Shown here one piece after another: positions 27,129 through 36,344 of a stretch of 64,000 nt of DNA. This stretch comes from Eledone cirrhosa (lineage: Eukaryota > Mollusca > Cephalopoda > Octopoda > Eledonidae), in the NCBI GenBank assembly GCA_964016885.1, contig OZ024740.1, positions 204,173,929 to 204,237,928 of the forward strand, read 5' to 3'. The notes beneath the pieces were generated by a model. It was given only the letters and a program-made list of their open reading frames with translations. It was not told the origin of the DNA and made no database searches. A program made the translations under genes and the position numbers. Position 1 is the first letter of the stretch. Each line of letters begins with the position of its first letter.

Positions 27129-29070
27129 ATGGCTGAGCCACGCCCCCAGCGATCTGTCTGTTGTCGTATGACAAAGACGTAAAAGTTGAGAGGAGCGCTA
27201 CGGCGAAATTAACAGAAATTGATACAACAGACACTACCACAAACAATGTAAACAAAGACAGCAATGATAACGACACTGAAAACTCTAATTTTGAAAAAAA
27301 TGACAGTAACAGCGACAACGAAAATACAGATATCAACACCACTAACATGAAAACAAATAGCGACAACACCAACAGCAACAATACCAACTGCACCGAGAAC
27401 AACGGCGGCACTAAAGACAACAATGATAACAGCGACAGTGATAACAACAACACCAACAAGAACAACGACAACAACAACAACACTCCCAACGACAACAAGA
27501 AGAACACTTTTTCAAAAAAGAGGCCATGCTTCAACATGGACCTCTCAAACAAAGATGAAAAGTTGGCCCAGGCCTGAAAGCTCATCAAGCAAGAGCAAAC
27601 CTGGGCCAACTTAACTGTCTCGGTAGAAGCTATTGAGGCAGTGGAGCGCAGAACGGTGCATTATAGATGCATCTCAGCACAAACCAAAAGGGCAGCTTTA
27701 ATCCCACAAGAAGATGTCGAAGTCGCGCTGAGGTGCATCAGAGAAGACACCCAGTACATAGAGAGGGGCAGACAGTACGGCACAATTTCGGTGTTGTTCA
27801 AGTCAGAAGCCCTCGCTATGAAACACGCTATGACTCCTTGCAAAACCAGCAAGGTCATAATGAACCCCTCCCACATGGGAAAAAGAACGGTCCGTATCCG
27901 CATTCCCAGAATCCCACCAGGACTTGACATGTGGTGGCTTCTGGGATGTGTGATTGTGGAGGGGACGGATATCGTCCCTATAGAAGTGACCAGAACGGCC
28001 AGAGAGGACTGGTCCGGGGTTGACCTGGAGATCCTTCTCCAGATCAGGCCCGAGAATGTGAAGACAATCCCGGACCACATCCGCCTTCAGAATGGGACGG
28101 TCATTCACATTATGACCGAAGGCAAAAGGCCGCAGTGTTTTGTTTGTGGGGAAAAAACCCATTTGCGAGCCTTCTGCCCTCAACTGCTGAAAGAGGCAAG
28201 GGGTCGAAAGGCTCCACTGCTGCCGACGCCGGGGCGAGGACCACAACCAACACCAGCACCTGCAAAACCACCAACAACAACACCAATAGAAAGACCACCA
28301 CCAACATTGACCACCCAGGGAGAAAACGAGGAAAGCTGTCAAATTCCCCCTCCCCCCAAAATACACACACCAATAAAACCAGAAACATACATACAGACAC
28401 ACTTACAGACACAGACCCCTCATCTACCAGTAGTGAAAATGAGGGAAAACCAAAATCCCCCAAAATACAAAAAAGGAAACATAAAAAGAAAAAAAAAACT
28501 CAACAAAGCACAAAATCACCCACAATAAAAAACGCAGACACCACCCACGCAAACATCTCTCCAATAACACCAACATCAACACCACCATCACCATCACCAG
28601 AATCCCCCAAACGCAAACAACCTAAACAGACACAAGAACAAATATATACACAAACATCTGAAACCACAGACACCACACACACAACAAACACAGACACAAC
28701 CGAAACAACACCACCAAAACCATCACCACCACAGCCACACAAACAAATAAAATCACACCAACAAAACATACAAAACTTCGTGCTCGTCAGGAGGGCCAAC
28801 AAGGAACTGATGGCCCTCGTAGCACGAAGTGAAAATATACAAAAAGAGGGGGAAATTTTTAAATCGAGCACATTTCGCGTGTCGGAAGATTTGGTTCTGG
28901 TGCGAATGTCGATCGAATTATACAAAGAAATACAAGACAGCTTTCCTCGGGACGTGGGAACCCCGAACGTAAAACCAACTTCAAGACTTTTAAAGGGGTT
29001 CCCAAAAGAAACCCCACCAACTATGGAGGTCGAACAACCCGACCTTCACAAGAGCCCGGAAGGTAAGTAA
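27129..29070 (+). pseudogene. LINE copy B ORF1 (gag-like, CCHC zinc knuckle), broken
   Basis: Nucleic-acid-binding ORF1 protein of the LINE. The likely start is ATG 27,129, since the following GAGCCACGCCC matches the start of ORF1 in copy C. A frameshift before 27,161 leads into a frame with a long Asn/Asp/Thr-rich region (27,200-27,500). An in-frame TGA at 27,575 interrupts it, and the same frame continues to 28,528. Within it lie a conserved domain with RQYGTISVLF and GLDMWWLLGCVI, and the knuckle CFVCGEKTHLRAFC (about 28,135-28,176). After LLPTPGRG the reading passes to another frame (open to 29,070) with a basic Lys-rich stretch, a Thr/Pro-rich linker, and a C-terminal module (EDLVLVRMSIELYKEIQDSF). 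That module has a clear counterpart in copy C (LKMIRVPRDTYAMLKQNF), so the C-terminal part is genuine. Confidence 0.75.
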
Positions 29071-29102
29071 ACCTTTCCTCTCTCTCTTTTTAACCTGCCA
29101 GC

Positions 29103-29971
29103 ATGGCCGCATTAAGAGTAGGTTGTTTAAATGTTCGAGGCCTTGGATCGTCCTGGAAGCAGGGTCACCTGCTCAATGATCTCAGGTCTCTAGAAATGGA
29201 TGTAATTACCGTCGGCGAGACCAGGATTTCCGACACGCGCGCACTAGCCCCCATTTTCGACGACTATCAGATCTTTGCATCTGTTAGCCGGCCGAGAATG
29301 GGAGGCGGGGTGGCAGTGCTGTAGAGGAAAGGCCTGGATCTCGAGGTAATGTCGATCTTCGGGGACCCGGACGGGAAGTTGGTGGTCCTGGACGTGAACA
29401 ATAACGAAGGTGGTGCCTTTAGACTGGTGGCCGTCTATGCTCCTACTGAGGCAGGACGACCGGACTTCTTTAGATGCCTGGAAGCCTTTCTGGGCATGTC
29501 TCGCCCTTTACTGTTAGCGGGGGACTGGAACGGCATCTTAGACGCACGCTGGGACTGTGTGGGAGTATCCGATAGGAGCGGGGGTGCAAAAGCCTCAAGA
29601 ACCTGATCAGCCAGTTCCAACTGTCTGACAGGTACCGACTAGATTTCCCTAACGCGCCAGTGTGGACCTGGGCTAACCGCATAGGGTCATCTAGATCGTA
29701 TATAGACAGGATATTCATTAGCAAAATAGACAGAAATAATGTAAGCTGTCCACGTTTTGAAACAGTCGCCTATTCAGATCACAAGTTTGTGATCTGTATG
29801 GTCGACCTAGATAAGACGCGTAGGTTAGGATCTGGTTACTGGAAGCTAAACATGTCATTTTCGGCACGTAAGGCTTACAGGGACCAGGTCAACAATTTAG
29901 TTAAGAAAAGGTTGACAGGGGGAGTCGTCAACAATAGATGGTGGGGGCTCTCAAAAGAGAGGTTAGAGTAA
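29103..29971 (+). pseudogene. LINE copy B ORF2, AP-type endonuclease domain, broken
   Basis: The N-terminal endonuclease of ORF2 nicks the target for target-primed reverse transcription. The start MAALRVGCLNVRGLGSSWKQ at 29,103 fits family ORF2 starts and lies 33 bases after ORF1. Visible motifs: LNVRG, a degenerate VGETRIS at the catalytic Glu block (29,214), VAVYAP (29,430), GDWNGILD (29,522) and the terminal YSDHKFV (29,773). Breaks: TAG at 29,322; a one-base loss near 29,583 that shifts KSLKNLISQ out of frame and creates a TGA at 29,604; and a second indel in the Trp-Trp-Gly region near 29,940. Copy C supports the original frame at each break. Confidence 0.8.
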
Positions 29972-30185
29972 TGTCGATAGAGTTTAGCAAAGTAGCGTTA
30001 GAGAAAAATAGAAAGGAGGGGGAGTTGGTAGATAAGTTAGACGAGGCTATTGGTAGTGGCATTGCAACTGATGTGCTAGCGGCGTGAATGGCATTAGACC
30101 ATTTCTTCAATGCGAAACACGAAGGTTGCATTGTCTGGCGCGTGCTTTGAGAAACGAGGGAACCAAAGCTGTTTGATGGGCCCGC
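29972..30185 (+). pseudogene. LINE copy B ORF2, linker between endonuclease and RT, decayed
   Basis: Remains of the linker, with stops in all frames over short distances. Readable scraps include IEFSKVALEKNRKEGELVDKLDEAI (about 29,975-30,050) and FFNAKHEGC (about 30,100). The corresponding stretch of copy C (54,030-54,266) is equally decayed. Confidence 0.6.
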
Positions 30186-31482
30186 GTGGCAGAGGCGCAG
30201 CGTGGTAATAAAACCACGATTCGGTCTTTGACGGACCGAGACGGACACGAGCTGAGCGATTCCAAGCGGATGTGTGAGGCCTTTTGCCAACATTTTGCTC
30301 GGTTGTTTGGGGGAAGTGGCGGGTCAGAGATGGTGGCGGACTTCAGTCCCTACCTCGATGGCTTGCCGCAACTCTCGACGGCTGACGCTGGGCGCCGTGA
30401 AAGGCCAATCACTTCAGCCGAGATTCAGGATGCCCTTGTCGGCTGCATGAGGCGCAAGTCACCCGGTTTGGATGGTCTGCCGTACGAGCTTTACGTAAAT
30501 ATGCCAGACTTGTTCTCCAATCTCCTCGAAGCCCTCTACTGAAACTGGCAGCAAAACGGGAGTATTCCCAGTTCTGTGAGCCGGGCCGTAGTGACGCTGA
30601 TAAGGAAAGACGAGAACAAGAGGGACACATTAGACAATTTCAGGCCCATAACTCTGCTCAACACAGAGTTTAAGATTTTGGCCAGGGTGTTAGCGAAGAG
30701 GTTGGCGCTTGTCGTCGGGGATTTGGTTGGGGAGGCGCAAACTTGCGCAATCCCAACCAGGTCCATACACGACAACCTCCATCTAATGCGATACATCATA
30801 GAGTGGGTAGGGTGTAAACCTGGCTTCGGTGGGGATCTGATCAATTTAGATCAATCGAAAGCATTTGATGGTGTCGACCATCGGTACCTGGAGGCTGTCC
30901 TCAAGGCGGCTGGCTTCGGCCCCGTCTTCAGAAGCTGGATCGCTGCAATGCACAGCGGCACCTGCTCGATGGTCAAAATTAATGGCCACCTCTCGGAACC
31001 GTTTCAGGTCTCCCGATCGGTCCGTCAAGGGTGCTCTCTCTCCTCCCTTCTGTACGTATTGACTCTCGAGCCTTTACTGCGGAAGCTGGAGCTGTTGCAG
31101 GGAATCCCGCTCGAACCAGGACGCGGAAAGGCTGTGTCGGCTTATGCGGACGACATCACCGTGATGGTGTCGGACACCTCAGAAATCGAGGTAGTCGGCA
31201 ACTTATTGGAGGAATATGAAAGTTTGGCGGGAGCAAAACTTAACCCGGATAAGTCGGTGGGCTTGCAACTCGGCACCTGGAGAGGCAAGTCCATGCTGTC
31301 CAACAGCGTCGTTAGGCGCTGGACGGACGGGCCGGTAAAGTTGCTAGGGGTTTGGTTCGGGCCAGACCTCCAGGTGGATAAGAATTGGGACGAGGTGACG
31401 GGAAGGGTAGCCAGTCTCACCCAGAAATGGGCTGGGATGAAGCTATCACTGAAAGGTCGGGCGGAGGTGGCGAATGCATATC
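30186..31482 (+). pseudogene. LINE copy B ORF2, reverse transcriptase domain (one stop)
   Basis: RNA-dependent DNA polymerase core. In order: RKSPGLDGLPYELY (30,453), a single in-frame TGA at 30,540 where copy C has Cys (VYCNWQQNG), LIRKDENKRDTLDNFRPI (30,597), LLNTEFKILARVLAKRL, the motif-A region INLDQSKAFDGVDHRYL (about 30,841; catalytic Asp in the DQSKAFD block), RSVRQGCSLSSLLYVL (about 31,015), the catalytic YADD at 31,143-31,154, and AKLNPDKSVGLQLGTW. Apart from the TGA the frame is open for 1.3 kb and all catalytic residues remain. It ends abruptly at about 31,483, where RAEVANAY meets an inverted segment. Confidence 0.88.
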
Positions 31483-31784
31483 GGTCTCTTCTTGACCCAG
31501 GACTACAGCTCAGTCAAAGAAACGAGCTGCGGAAAGGCCCGTCTGACAAACGGCGACCACACCTGTTCATCGTTTAGGCAGAATATCTGGAGATGCCGCA
31601 GCCTCAGCGCATGCCCGCGCATCATTAGCCACGGCATGCCCATCCCTCGACGTAGAGGGTGCTGGCAGCAGATGGACCGCCTCACCAGTGGAACCTGACC
31701 CCTCCACAAGAATTTGAAGAGGAGCCGCTCCAAGATGGCGAGGCGCAAACGGGGGAAAGGGACGACGGTCAGACGGTAGTAGAT
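31483..31784 (-). pseudogene. Inverted segment of LINE copy B ORF2 (RT thumb region)
   Basis: On the minus strand this piece reads YYRLTV then LERLLFKFLWRGQVPLVRRS, ICCQHP, GMGMPWLMMRGHALRLRHLQ and FVRRAFPQLVSLTEL. In the intact order (copy C 52,950-52,670; copy A 25,690-25,930) this directly follows RAEVANTYIAS on the same strand as the RT. Here it lies reversed between RAEVANAY (31,480) and PVRDKLYRHGS (31,786). The roughly 370 bp that should follow (WHIE through SLAWQC) are missing. It is therefore an inversion with deletion inside the element, either a secondary rearrangement or twin-priming during insertion. Confidence 0.85.
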
Positions 31785-32247
31785 GCCGGTTCGAGATAAA
31801 CTCTACAGGCACGGAAGTGCTGTCAGACGGACCTGCTCGAGATGCGCGCAGAGCGACGAAACCGTTCTGCACGCACTTGTCCAGTGTCCGTATATTACTG
31901 ACTTGTGGAGTTATGAACAGCTGTTGTCGCGTGTAGAACGGATCCGGCTATCGGCCGAGTCCACAGTGAAGATCGACCCGCCACCTTCTTTTGGCCAGGA
32001 AGGGCAGGCAATTTTCCTCTGTCTGGTGGCTGTAGCGAAAGAGGTTGTAAGTTGGACGAGGTTGAAAGGACCGAAGACAGACACTTTTCTCTTCGGCCAA
32101 TCCCTCATCAACTTTTTCAAGTTTCACTTGGAAAGGAAGGTGAGGGTGGAGAGAGAAGTGCTTCCCCCCAGTACATTTGCTGAAAGGTGGGTGAATGTGG
32201 CGAGAATGGCCCGTGTGAGTGGGCCTACTCTGGTCATGCGTCTGTAG
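31785..32247 (+). pseudogene. LINE copy B ORF2 C terminus with CCHC finger
   Basis: The frame is open to its own stop TAG at 32,245-32,247. It contains TCSRCAQSDETVLHALVQC (about 31,830-31,886), a Cys-x2-Cys ... His-x4-Cys finger of the kind found after the RT in L1/Tx1-type LINEs and thought to bind RNA or DNA. The conserved C terminus follows (FGQEGQAIFLCLVAVAKEVV, WTRLKG, AERWVNVARMARVSGPTL). Copy C has the matching finger CLRCVPDEEPVAHAFVHC. This part is intact but cut off from the RT by the inversion. Confidence 0.82.
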
Positions 32248-32547
32248 GTAGGTAAATTTGAGGAGGAGAGGGGGTGCCCTTCCAGGGTGCTCTCGAAGCG
32301 TCGGGTCGTTCAGGATTGGTGGGGTACCTGAGCGAACCCTGGGTGGTCATCCCCCCTATTGGGGAATTTTTTCTTGTTGTAATTTTCTTGTTACTTTATT
32401 GTTACTTTTTTATTGTTACTTTGTTATTGTTATTCATATTGTTTACTCGATTTTTCTGTAAAACCCCACTGTCCCAGTCTTTTGTATTGTCCCCTATATG
32501 TCGGCCCTTGTGGCCAATAAATGAAATCATTATTATTATTATTATAT

Positions 32548-32741
32548 AAGGGCGGTGGATTGGCAGTATCGGTAGAGGGTCGGACGCCATGCTTTGACGC
32601 ATAATTACGGCCCTTGCCATTCTGAGTTCAAATCCCGCCGAGGTTAACTTTGCCTTTCATCCTTACGGGGTCGATAAAATAAAGTACCAGTAATGCACTG
32701 GGATAATTTCTGGCCTTGTGCCAAAAGTAGAAACAATTATT
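32548..32741 (+). mobile_element. tRNA-derived SINE, cephalopod type
   Basis: The head GGCGGTGGATTGGCAG, with a degenerate A box, is followed by a B-box-like GAGTTCAAATCCCGCC, the body CGATAAAATAAAGTACCAG, the 3' end CTGGCCTTGTGCC and an ATT tail. It begins one or two bases after the ATT tail of LINE copy B, so the two are directly joined. Pol III transcription and mobilisation by a partner LINE are expected for this class. Confidence 0.85.
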
Positions 32742-32838
32742 ATTATTAGTAGTAGTAGTAGTAGTAGCAACAGCAGCAGCAGCAGCAGCAGCGGTAGTAG
32801 TAGTAGTAGTGGTAGTAGTAGTAGTAGTAGTAGTAGTT
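32738..32838 (+). repeat. Compound trinucleotide repeat at SINE tail (ATT/AGT/AGC)
   Basis: The ATT tail of the SINE has grown into AGT repeats, an internal AGC tract, then AGT repeats again. Confidence 0.9.
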
Positions 32839-32987
32839 TGTAATCTGTTGATGTTTATTTTTGATATGACATTTTGCGACCATGTGTAATTATTGGACGT
32901 TAACAAAATACCTTTAACTATCTATACCTTCTTACAGATATATGAAACCACCTGTCTTGTTTCTCAGACGAATTATCTGAAATATTA

Positions 32988-33019
32988 TACATACATACAT
33001 ACATACATACATACATACA

Positions 33020-33047
<28 letters not shown>
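32988..33047 (+). repeat. (TACA)n microsatellite, left flank of RLE LINE fragment
   Basis: About 15 copies of TACA/CATA run directly into the open frame that follows. A second CATA tract lies just beyond the element's other end (33,806-33,841). Confidence 0.95.
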
Positions 33048-33048
<1 letters not shown>

Positions 33049-33050
<2 letters not shown>

Positions 33051-33723
33051 GACATCACACCTTGAGGGATATCTCTATGCAATACAGGAACAAGAACTCC
33101 CTACCAAATATCTGCTGCACAAAAGAGGAGGGCCAGCAGCTGACAATAAATGTAGGCTATGTAAAACAAAGATCGAGGATGTAAGCCACATTGTTGCCAG
33201 CTGCGAAAGAATGTCATCTCGCTACTACCTCCCCATGAGACACGATGGGATAGCTAGAACTATCTGGAACGCACTTCGGAAAACAAAATTAACAACAAAC
33301 GAGGAAGAATATATTGAGACAGATGGCACTAAGGAATACTGGTGGAACCTGAAAATAAAAACTGCCACCAAATTAAAGCACAACCGGCCTGATATTGTAG
33401 TTTGGGACCACACATTGAAAACGTGTTCTGTTGTGGAGATCAGCTGCCCACTTGATGTAAACGTTGTCAGAAAAATACAGGAGAAGGAGGACATCTACGG
33501 ACCATTGATGAGGAGCTTACAAATCCAGTATCCAAGATACACCTTTAGCTTGATACCCATCATTATTGGTGCTACGGGTTATATACCAACCCGCTTGGAC
33601 CAAAGTATGACCGAACTTGGATTTGCGGACAAAAAGCGCAGCTCCCTAATTCATAGTCTACAAATGGCTGCGATAGCTGGCACCTTCAAAATATGCAAAA
33701 CATTCTTGCGATTCAAGGGATGA
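33049..33723 (+). CDS. C-terminal ORF of a restriction-like-endonuclease (R2/R4-type) LINE
   Basis: Open frame of 224 codons from ATG 33,049 to TGA 33,721. It extends upstream in frame through the TACA microsatellite (reading Tyr-Ile-His-Thr repeats), so the true upstream protein is missing. Residues 30-60 hold a Cys-x2-Cys ... His-x4-Cys finger (CRLCKTKIEDVSHIVASC) followed by RYYLPMRHD. Residues about 115-150 contain RPDIVVWD, VVEISCPLD and KIQEKEDIYG, the PD-(D/E)xK-type endonuclease pattern placed C-terminal to the RT in the R2, R4 and NeSL groups. Then comes IPIIIGATGYIP, a typical terminal block. No RT remains, so this is a 5'-truncated insertion. Unlike every other transposon frame here it has no stop or frameshift, pointing to a recent insertion. 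The group within the RLE LINEs is uncertain. Confidence 0.8.
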
Positions 33724-33805
33724 CAATTTCTTTTCTTTTACAACCTTGCCACCAGGAAGGTGGCCGGTCAAAAAAATATACTCGAAATTAAGAGAAAGAA
33801 AAAAC
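33724..33805 (+). mobile_element. 3' UTR of the RLE LINE fragment
   Basis: About 80 bases containing CAACCTTGCCACCAGGAAGG and GTGGCCGGTC, followed by a short A-rich stretch and then CATA repeats. It joins the ORF above directly and ends at the microsatellite, so it is read as the 3' end of the same insertion. Confidence 0.6.
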
Positions 33806-33892
33806 ATACATACATACATACATACATACATACATACATACGTGTGTGTGTGTGTATTAGTTAAATACTTGAAGATACTTTCTTCTTGTAGC

Positions 33893-33926
<34 letters not shown>
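33806..33926 (+). repeat. (CATA)n, (GT)n and (AT)n microsatellites
   Basis: CATA tract at 33,806-33,841, a short GT tract to 33,856, spacer, then an AT tract at 33,896-33,926. Confidence 0.95.
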
Positions 33927-33928
<2 letters not shown>

Positions 33929-34249
33929 TACCAGTAGGCAATATCGTCAAACATCTAACGAACACAGAGGTTATGCCATTAACATGTAAGTCTGTATTTA
34001 ACAATATAACCTTTAGTAAATAACACTTTTGCTTATACACTGGTTTTGAGTTTGTGTAAAAATTACGTAACAGACGTTTTTCTTTTCTGAAAATTTCTTT
34101 CATTTATTTTTAATGTATTTTTAGCAATCTTTGATACAATATTAACATGCCTATCATTTAAATCTTTTACTATTTTCGAAAAGTGACGAAATTTTAGAAT
34201 AATTAGAACGTTCTATAGAATGTTTTACGGTATTTGTTCCTGCACTTTT
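33927..34249. other. AT-rich spacer, nothing recognised
   Basis: AT-rich sequence with no supported gene or repeat between the AT tract and a SINE fragment. Confidence 0.5.
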
Positions 34250-34398
34250 CTCTGAGTTCAAATTCAGCCGGGATCAACTTTGCCTTTCATACTTTTGAGA
34301 TCGATAAAAAAATACCATGCCAATACAAGAATCGATTCTTCTTCTTCTTCTTCTTCTTCTTCTTCTTCTTCTTCTTCTTCTTCTTCTTCTTCTTCTTC
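34250..34398 (+). mobile_element. SINE fragment with (TTC)n tail
   Basis: The body of the cephalopod SINE without its head (GAGTTCAAATTCAGCCGG, CAACTTTGCCTTTCATAC, GATCGATAAAAAAATACC) runs into about 21 TTC repeats (34,336-34,398). Confidence 0.75.
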
Positions 34399-34399
34399 A

Positions 34400-34925
34400 C
34401 CCACTTATTCCTGAGAGGGTCGTGGGGGAAGAATCATCAAACATTCCTTCCAGCGAGTTCTGTCAGAAGCAACCGTTTCCAACTCATCCGGCTCGTTCCC
34501 CAAACGCAACCAGCCAAGCTCATGGGTGCTATCCAACCAACTTGCTCGGGGTCTACCCCTGGGTCTCCTGCTTGTTGGTTTTGTTCATAAATCTGTCCAG
34601 TGATTCTTTCCTGGGACATTCTAACCACATGCCTATAGTATCGGAGCTGTGACCTCTCAAATCGGAGAAGTAGCAACTTTACCCGGAGTGACTCTCTGAT
34701 CTCCGAGCTATCCACTCTATCGAGTAATGTTACTCCAAAGACCCTTCGGAAGAACCCAATTTCGGCCGCTAATATTCGCGATCATATTCTTTCGGTCATT
34801 ACCCAAGATTCCTAACCATAGCTAAGGGTTGGCACGAACACCAAATTGAAGATAGCAAGTTTGACTTTTACACCTTCTGATTACCGAATGCTGAAGAGGG
34901 GGGAGCACTTTGGGATTAAGTTCGA
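34400..34925 (-). pseudogene. RTE-like LINE reverse transcriptase C-terminal fragment
   Basis: On the minus strand, decayed frames read KLAIFNLVFVPTLSYG, ESWVMTERI, AAEIGFFRRVFGVTLLDR, then (from 34,715) SSEIRESLRVKLLLLRFERS and QLRYYRHVVRMSQERI. This is the region after the RT catalytic core in RTE-type LINEs, where a Trp/Tyr-x-His-Val-x-Arg-Met block is typical. It lacks the RT core and contains stops. The assignment is by motif memory; a related clade is possible. Confidence 0.65.
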
Positions 34926-35039
34926 AACTTCTGTATCTCTTCCTTATTTCTTTTCTCTCCTTCTCTTTCTCTGGAAGAAATTGGCTGTGTTCTGACCTGG
35001 CGGAGAATGAAATCCCCAAAATTCCAAAGTAGAGGAATT

Positions 35040-35090
<51 letters not shown>
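35040..35090 (+). repeat. (GT)n microsatellite
   Basis: About 25 GT repeats followed by a T run. Confidence 0.97.
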
Positions 35091-35092
<2 letters not shown>

Positions 35093-35150
35093 CTAGTTTT
35101 TTTTTTGTTTCCTGCTACTTCCGAATAACATTAACAACCACAACAGCAAC

Positions 35151-35322
35151 AACAATAATTGTTTCTACTTTTGGCACAAGGCCAGCAAATACCCAGTGCA
35201 TTACTGGTACTTTATTTTATCGACCCCATAAGGATGAAAGGCAGGATTTGAACTCAGAATGGCAAACGGCGTAACTCTATGCGCCAAAGCATGGCGTCCG
35301 ACCCTCTACCGATACTGCCAAT
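35151..35322 (-). mobile_element. tRNA-derived SINE, cephalopod type (minus strand)
   Basis: Reverse-complement copy of the SINE at 32,548: TTTCTACTTTTGGCACAAGG, CTGGTACTTTATTTTATCG, GATTTGAACTCAG, CCGACCCTCTACCGATACTG. It lacks about 15 bases between GGCAGG and ATTTGAAC. ACA/ATA repeats flank it on both sides. Confidence 0.85.
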
Positions 35323-35329
35323 CCACAAC

Positions 35330-35600
35330 AACAACAATAATAATCGTTATAACTGCCTTCAACATCACCATCATAATGACAACTATAATAATAATGATGA
35401 TCAACCAATCAGCAAAAGAAAAAGAAAAAAAAAAGAAAATTGTGATTGAGAATAGGAAATTACAAAAGGTTGAACCTGGTGAAGGAATACAGAAGGTAAA
35501 ATAGAAAAATATAAAGAAAAAAGAGAAAAAGAAAAATAACGGAAAAGGGAGGGAATGACAAAGACTCTGGTGTCGAAGAAGAATAGGAACCGGGGGGGGG
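35330..35600. repeat. Low-complexity A-rich spacer with a G run
   Basis: ACAACA/AATAAT repeats, then an A-rich stretch with repeated GAAAAAG, ending in 14 consecutive G bases near 35,593-35,606. No gene seen. Confidence 0.6.
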
Positions 35601-35609
35601 GGGGTGATT

Positions 35610-36030
35610 GGGCTCTGGACCTAGGGCGCAGCGGTAAATGGGCTGCGCCCCGCAGAAGAGACCATAAAAGCATTCCCGTGGACAATAGCCAGTGTCACCC
35701 GCTACAACAGCCACTCCACCTCGCGGATTTCTTTCCTCAGACGGGCCGCCGATGTTCCGATCTTGTGGCGGAGCTCGACAGTACGGGGTCCAAGTACGCC
35801 TGAGGTCTCGATTGCGACCGGGACGAAGAGGAAGCGGCCAAACAATCCCCGGTATTTGTTTATCTTCCTTTCATCTGCAAGGCGGGCCACGGTACCGGGA
35901 TTTGTGGCTGAAGCAACTCAATTGGAGGCGGAGAACCTGTCACAACAGGTGGTGTTCCAGATGAGGGATCTACCTCCTTCGAGGGTGATTCCATCGGGAC
36001 GCTTGTCATCTCCGCGGTCAAGACCTGGCA
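35610..36030 (-). pseudogene. Degenerate retroelement C-terminal fragment (VPVAIETSG module)
   Basis: On the minus strand a frame opening at 35,890 reads MARLADERKINKYRGL, FGRFLFVPVAIETSGVLGP and AARLRKEIREVEWLL. After a TAG in place of Gln it continues RVTLAIVHGNAFMVSSAG to about 35,630. This block resembles the terminal module after the RT in some LINEs, where a (I/V)PVAxExxGxxG block is followed by a Leu-Gln-Arg-rich stretch. A second decayed copy lies at 43,880-44,140 (VPVSIEISGILSP, QWLIQRVSL), which shows the module is a real repeated protein sequence. The parent element was not identified. Confidence 0.5.
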
Positions 36031-36189
36031 TTAATGAACATATATTTTACTTTAAACACAATGAGACATCTGTAAATGATAATATCGATATTTAGATATT
36101 AATGTACATATCTCTTTTGGTCTCATCATTTGTTTTCTTGTGGGTAGCAACATGCGGTTGTGTGTGTTGCTGAACAAGAATTATACGTG

Positions 36190-36193
<4 letters not shown>

Positions 36194-36266
<73 letters not shown>
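36194..36266 (+). repeat. (GT)n microsatellite
   Basis: About 36 GT repeats. Confidence 0.97.
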
Positions 36267-36268
<2 letters not shown>

Positions 36269-36344
36269 TCTTTGTGTACGTGTGCGTGTGTAGCAATAGC
36301 AATTTATGCCTTTCTCTGTTCAGGTACAGAGGGTCATGTGGTGA

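Larger units (their letters stand above)
26915..32546 (+). mobile_element. Near full-length LINE (Tx1/L1-like), copy B
   Basis: Non-LTR retrotransposon directly downstream of the TTA tail of copy A. Order: GC-containing leader, hairpin (27,051-27,078), ORF1 with Asn/Thr-rich region and CCHC knuckle, ORF2 with AP-type endonuclease, reverse transcriptase and C-terminal CCHC finger, a 3' UTR of about 300 bp ending CCTTGTGGCCAATAAATG, and an ATT tail (32,528-32,546). The RT block LDQSKAFDxVDHRYL, followed by VRQGCxLSxxLYVLxxEPLLRKL, resembles the Tx1 group of the L1 superfamily; the clade is an inference. Both ORFs are broken (stops, frameshifts, an internal inversion), so this copy is inactive. 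The 5' limit is uncertain because the sequence joins the tail of copy A without a clear target duplication. Confidence 0.85.

Noticed and set aside
27088..27609. 173-codon minus-strand frame rich in Leu and Ser
   Set aside because: Antisense shadow of the Asn/Thr-rich region of LINE ORF1.
32548..32741. Genuine tRNA gene at SINE heads
   Set aside because: The heads have box-B-like sequence, but the A box is degenerate and no full cloverleaf can be drawn. They are followed by the SINE body and tail.
32893..33048. Upstream part of the 276-codon frame, reading Tyr-Ile-His-Thr repeats
   Set aside because: It is the translated TACA microsatellite plus unique flank that happens to be in frame. The retroelement protein similarity starts only after 33,049.
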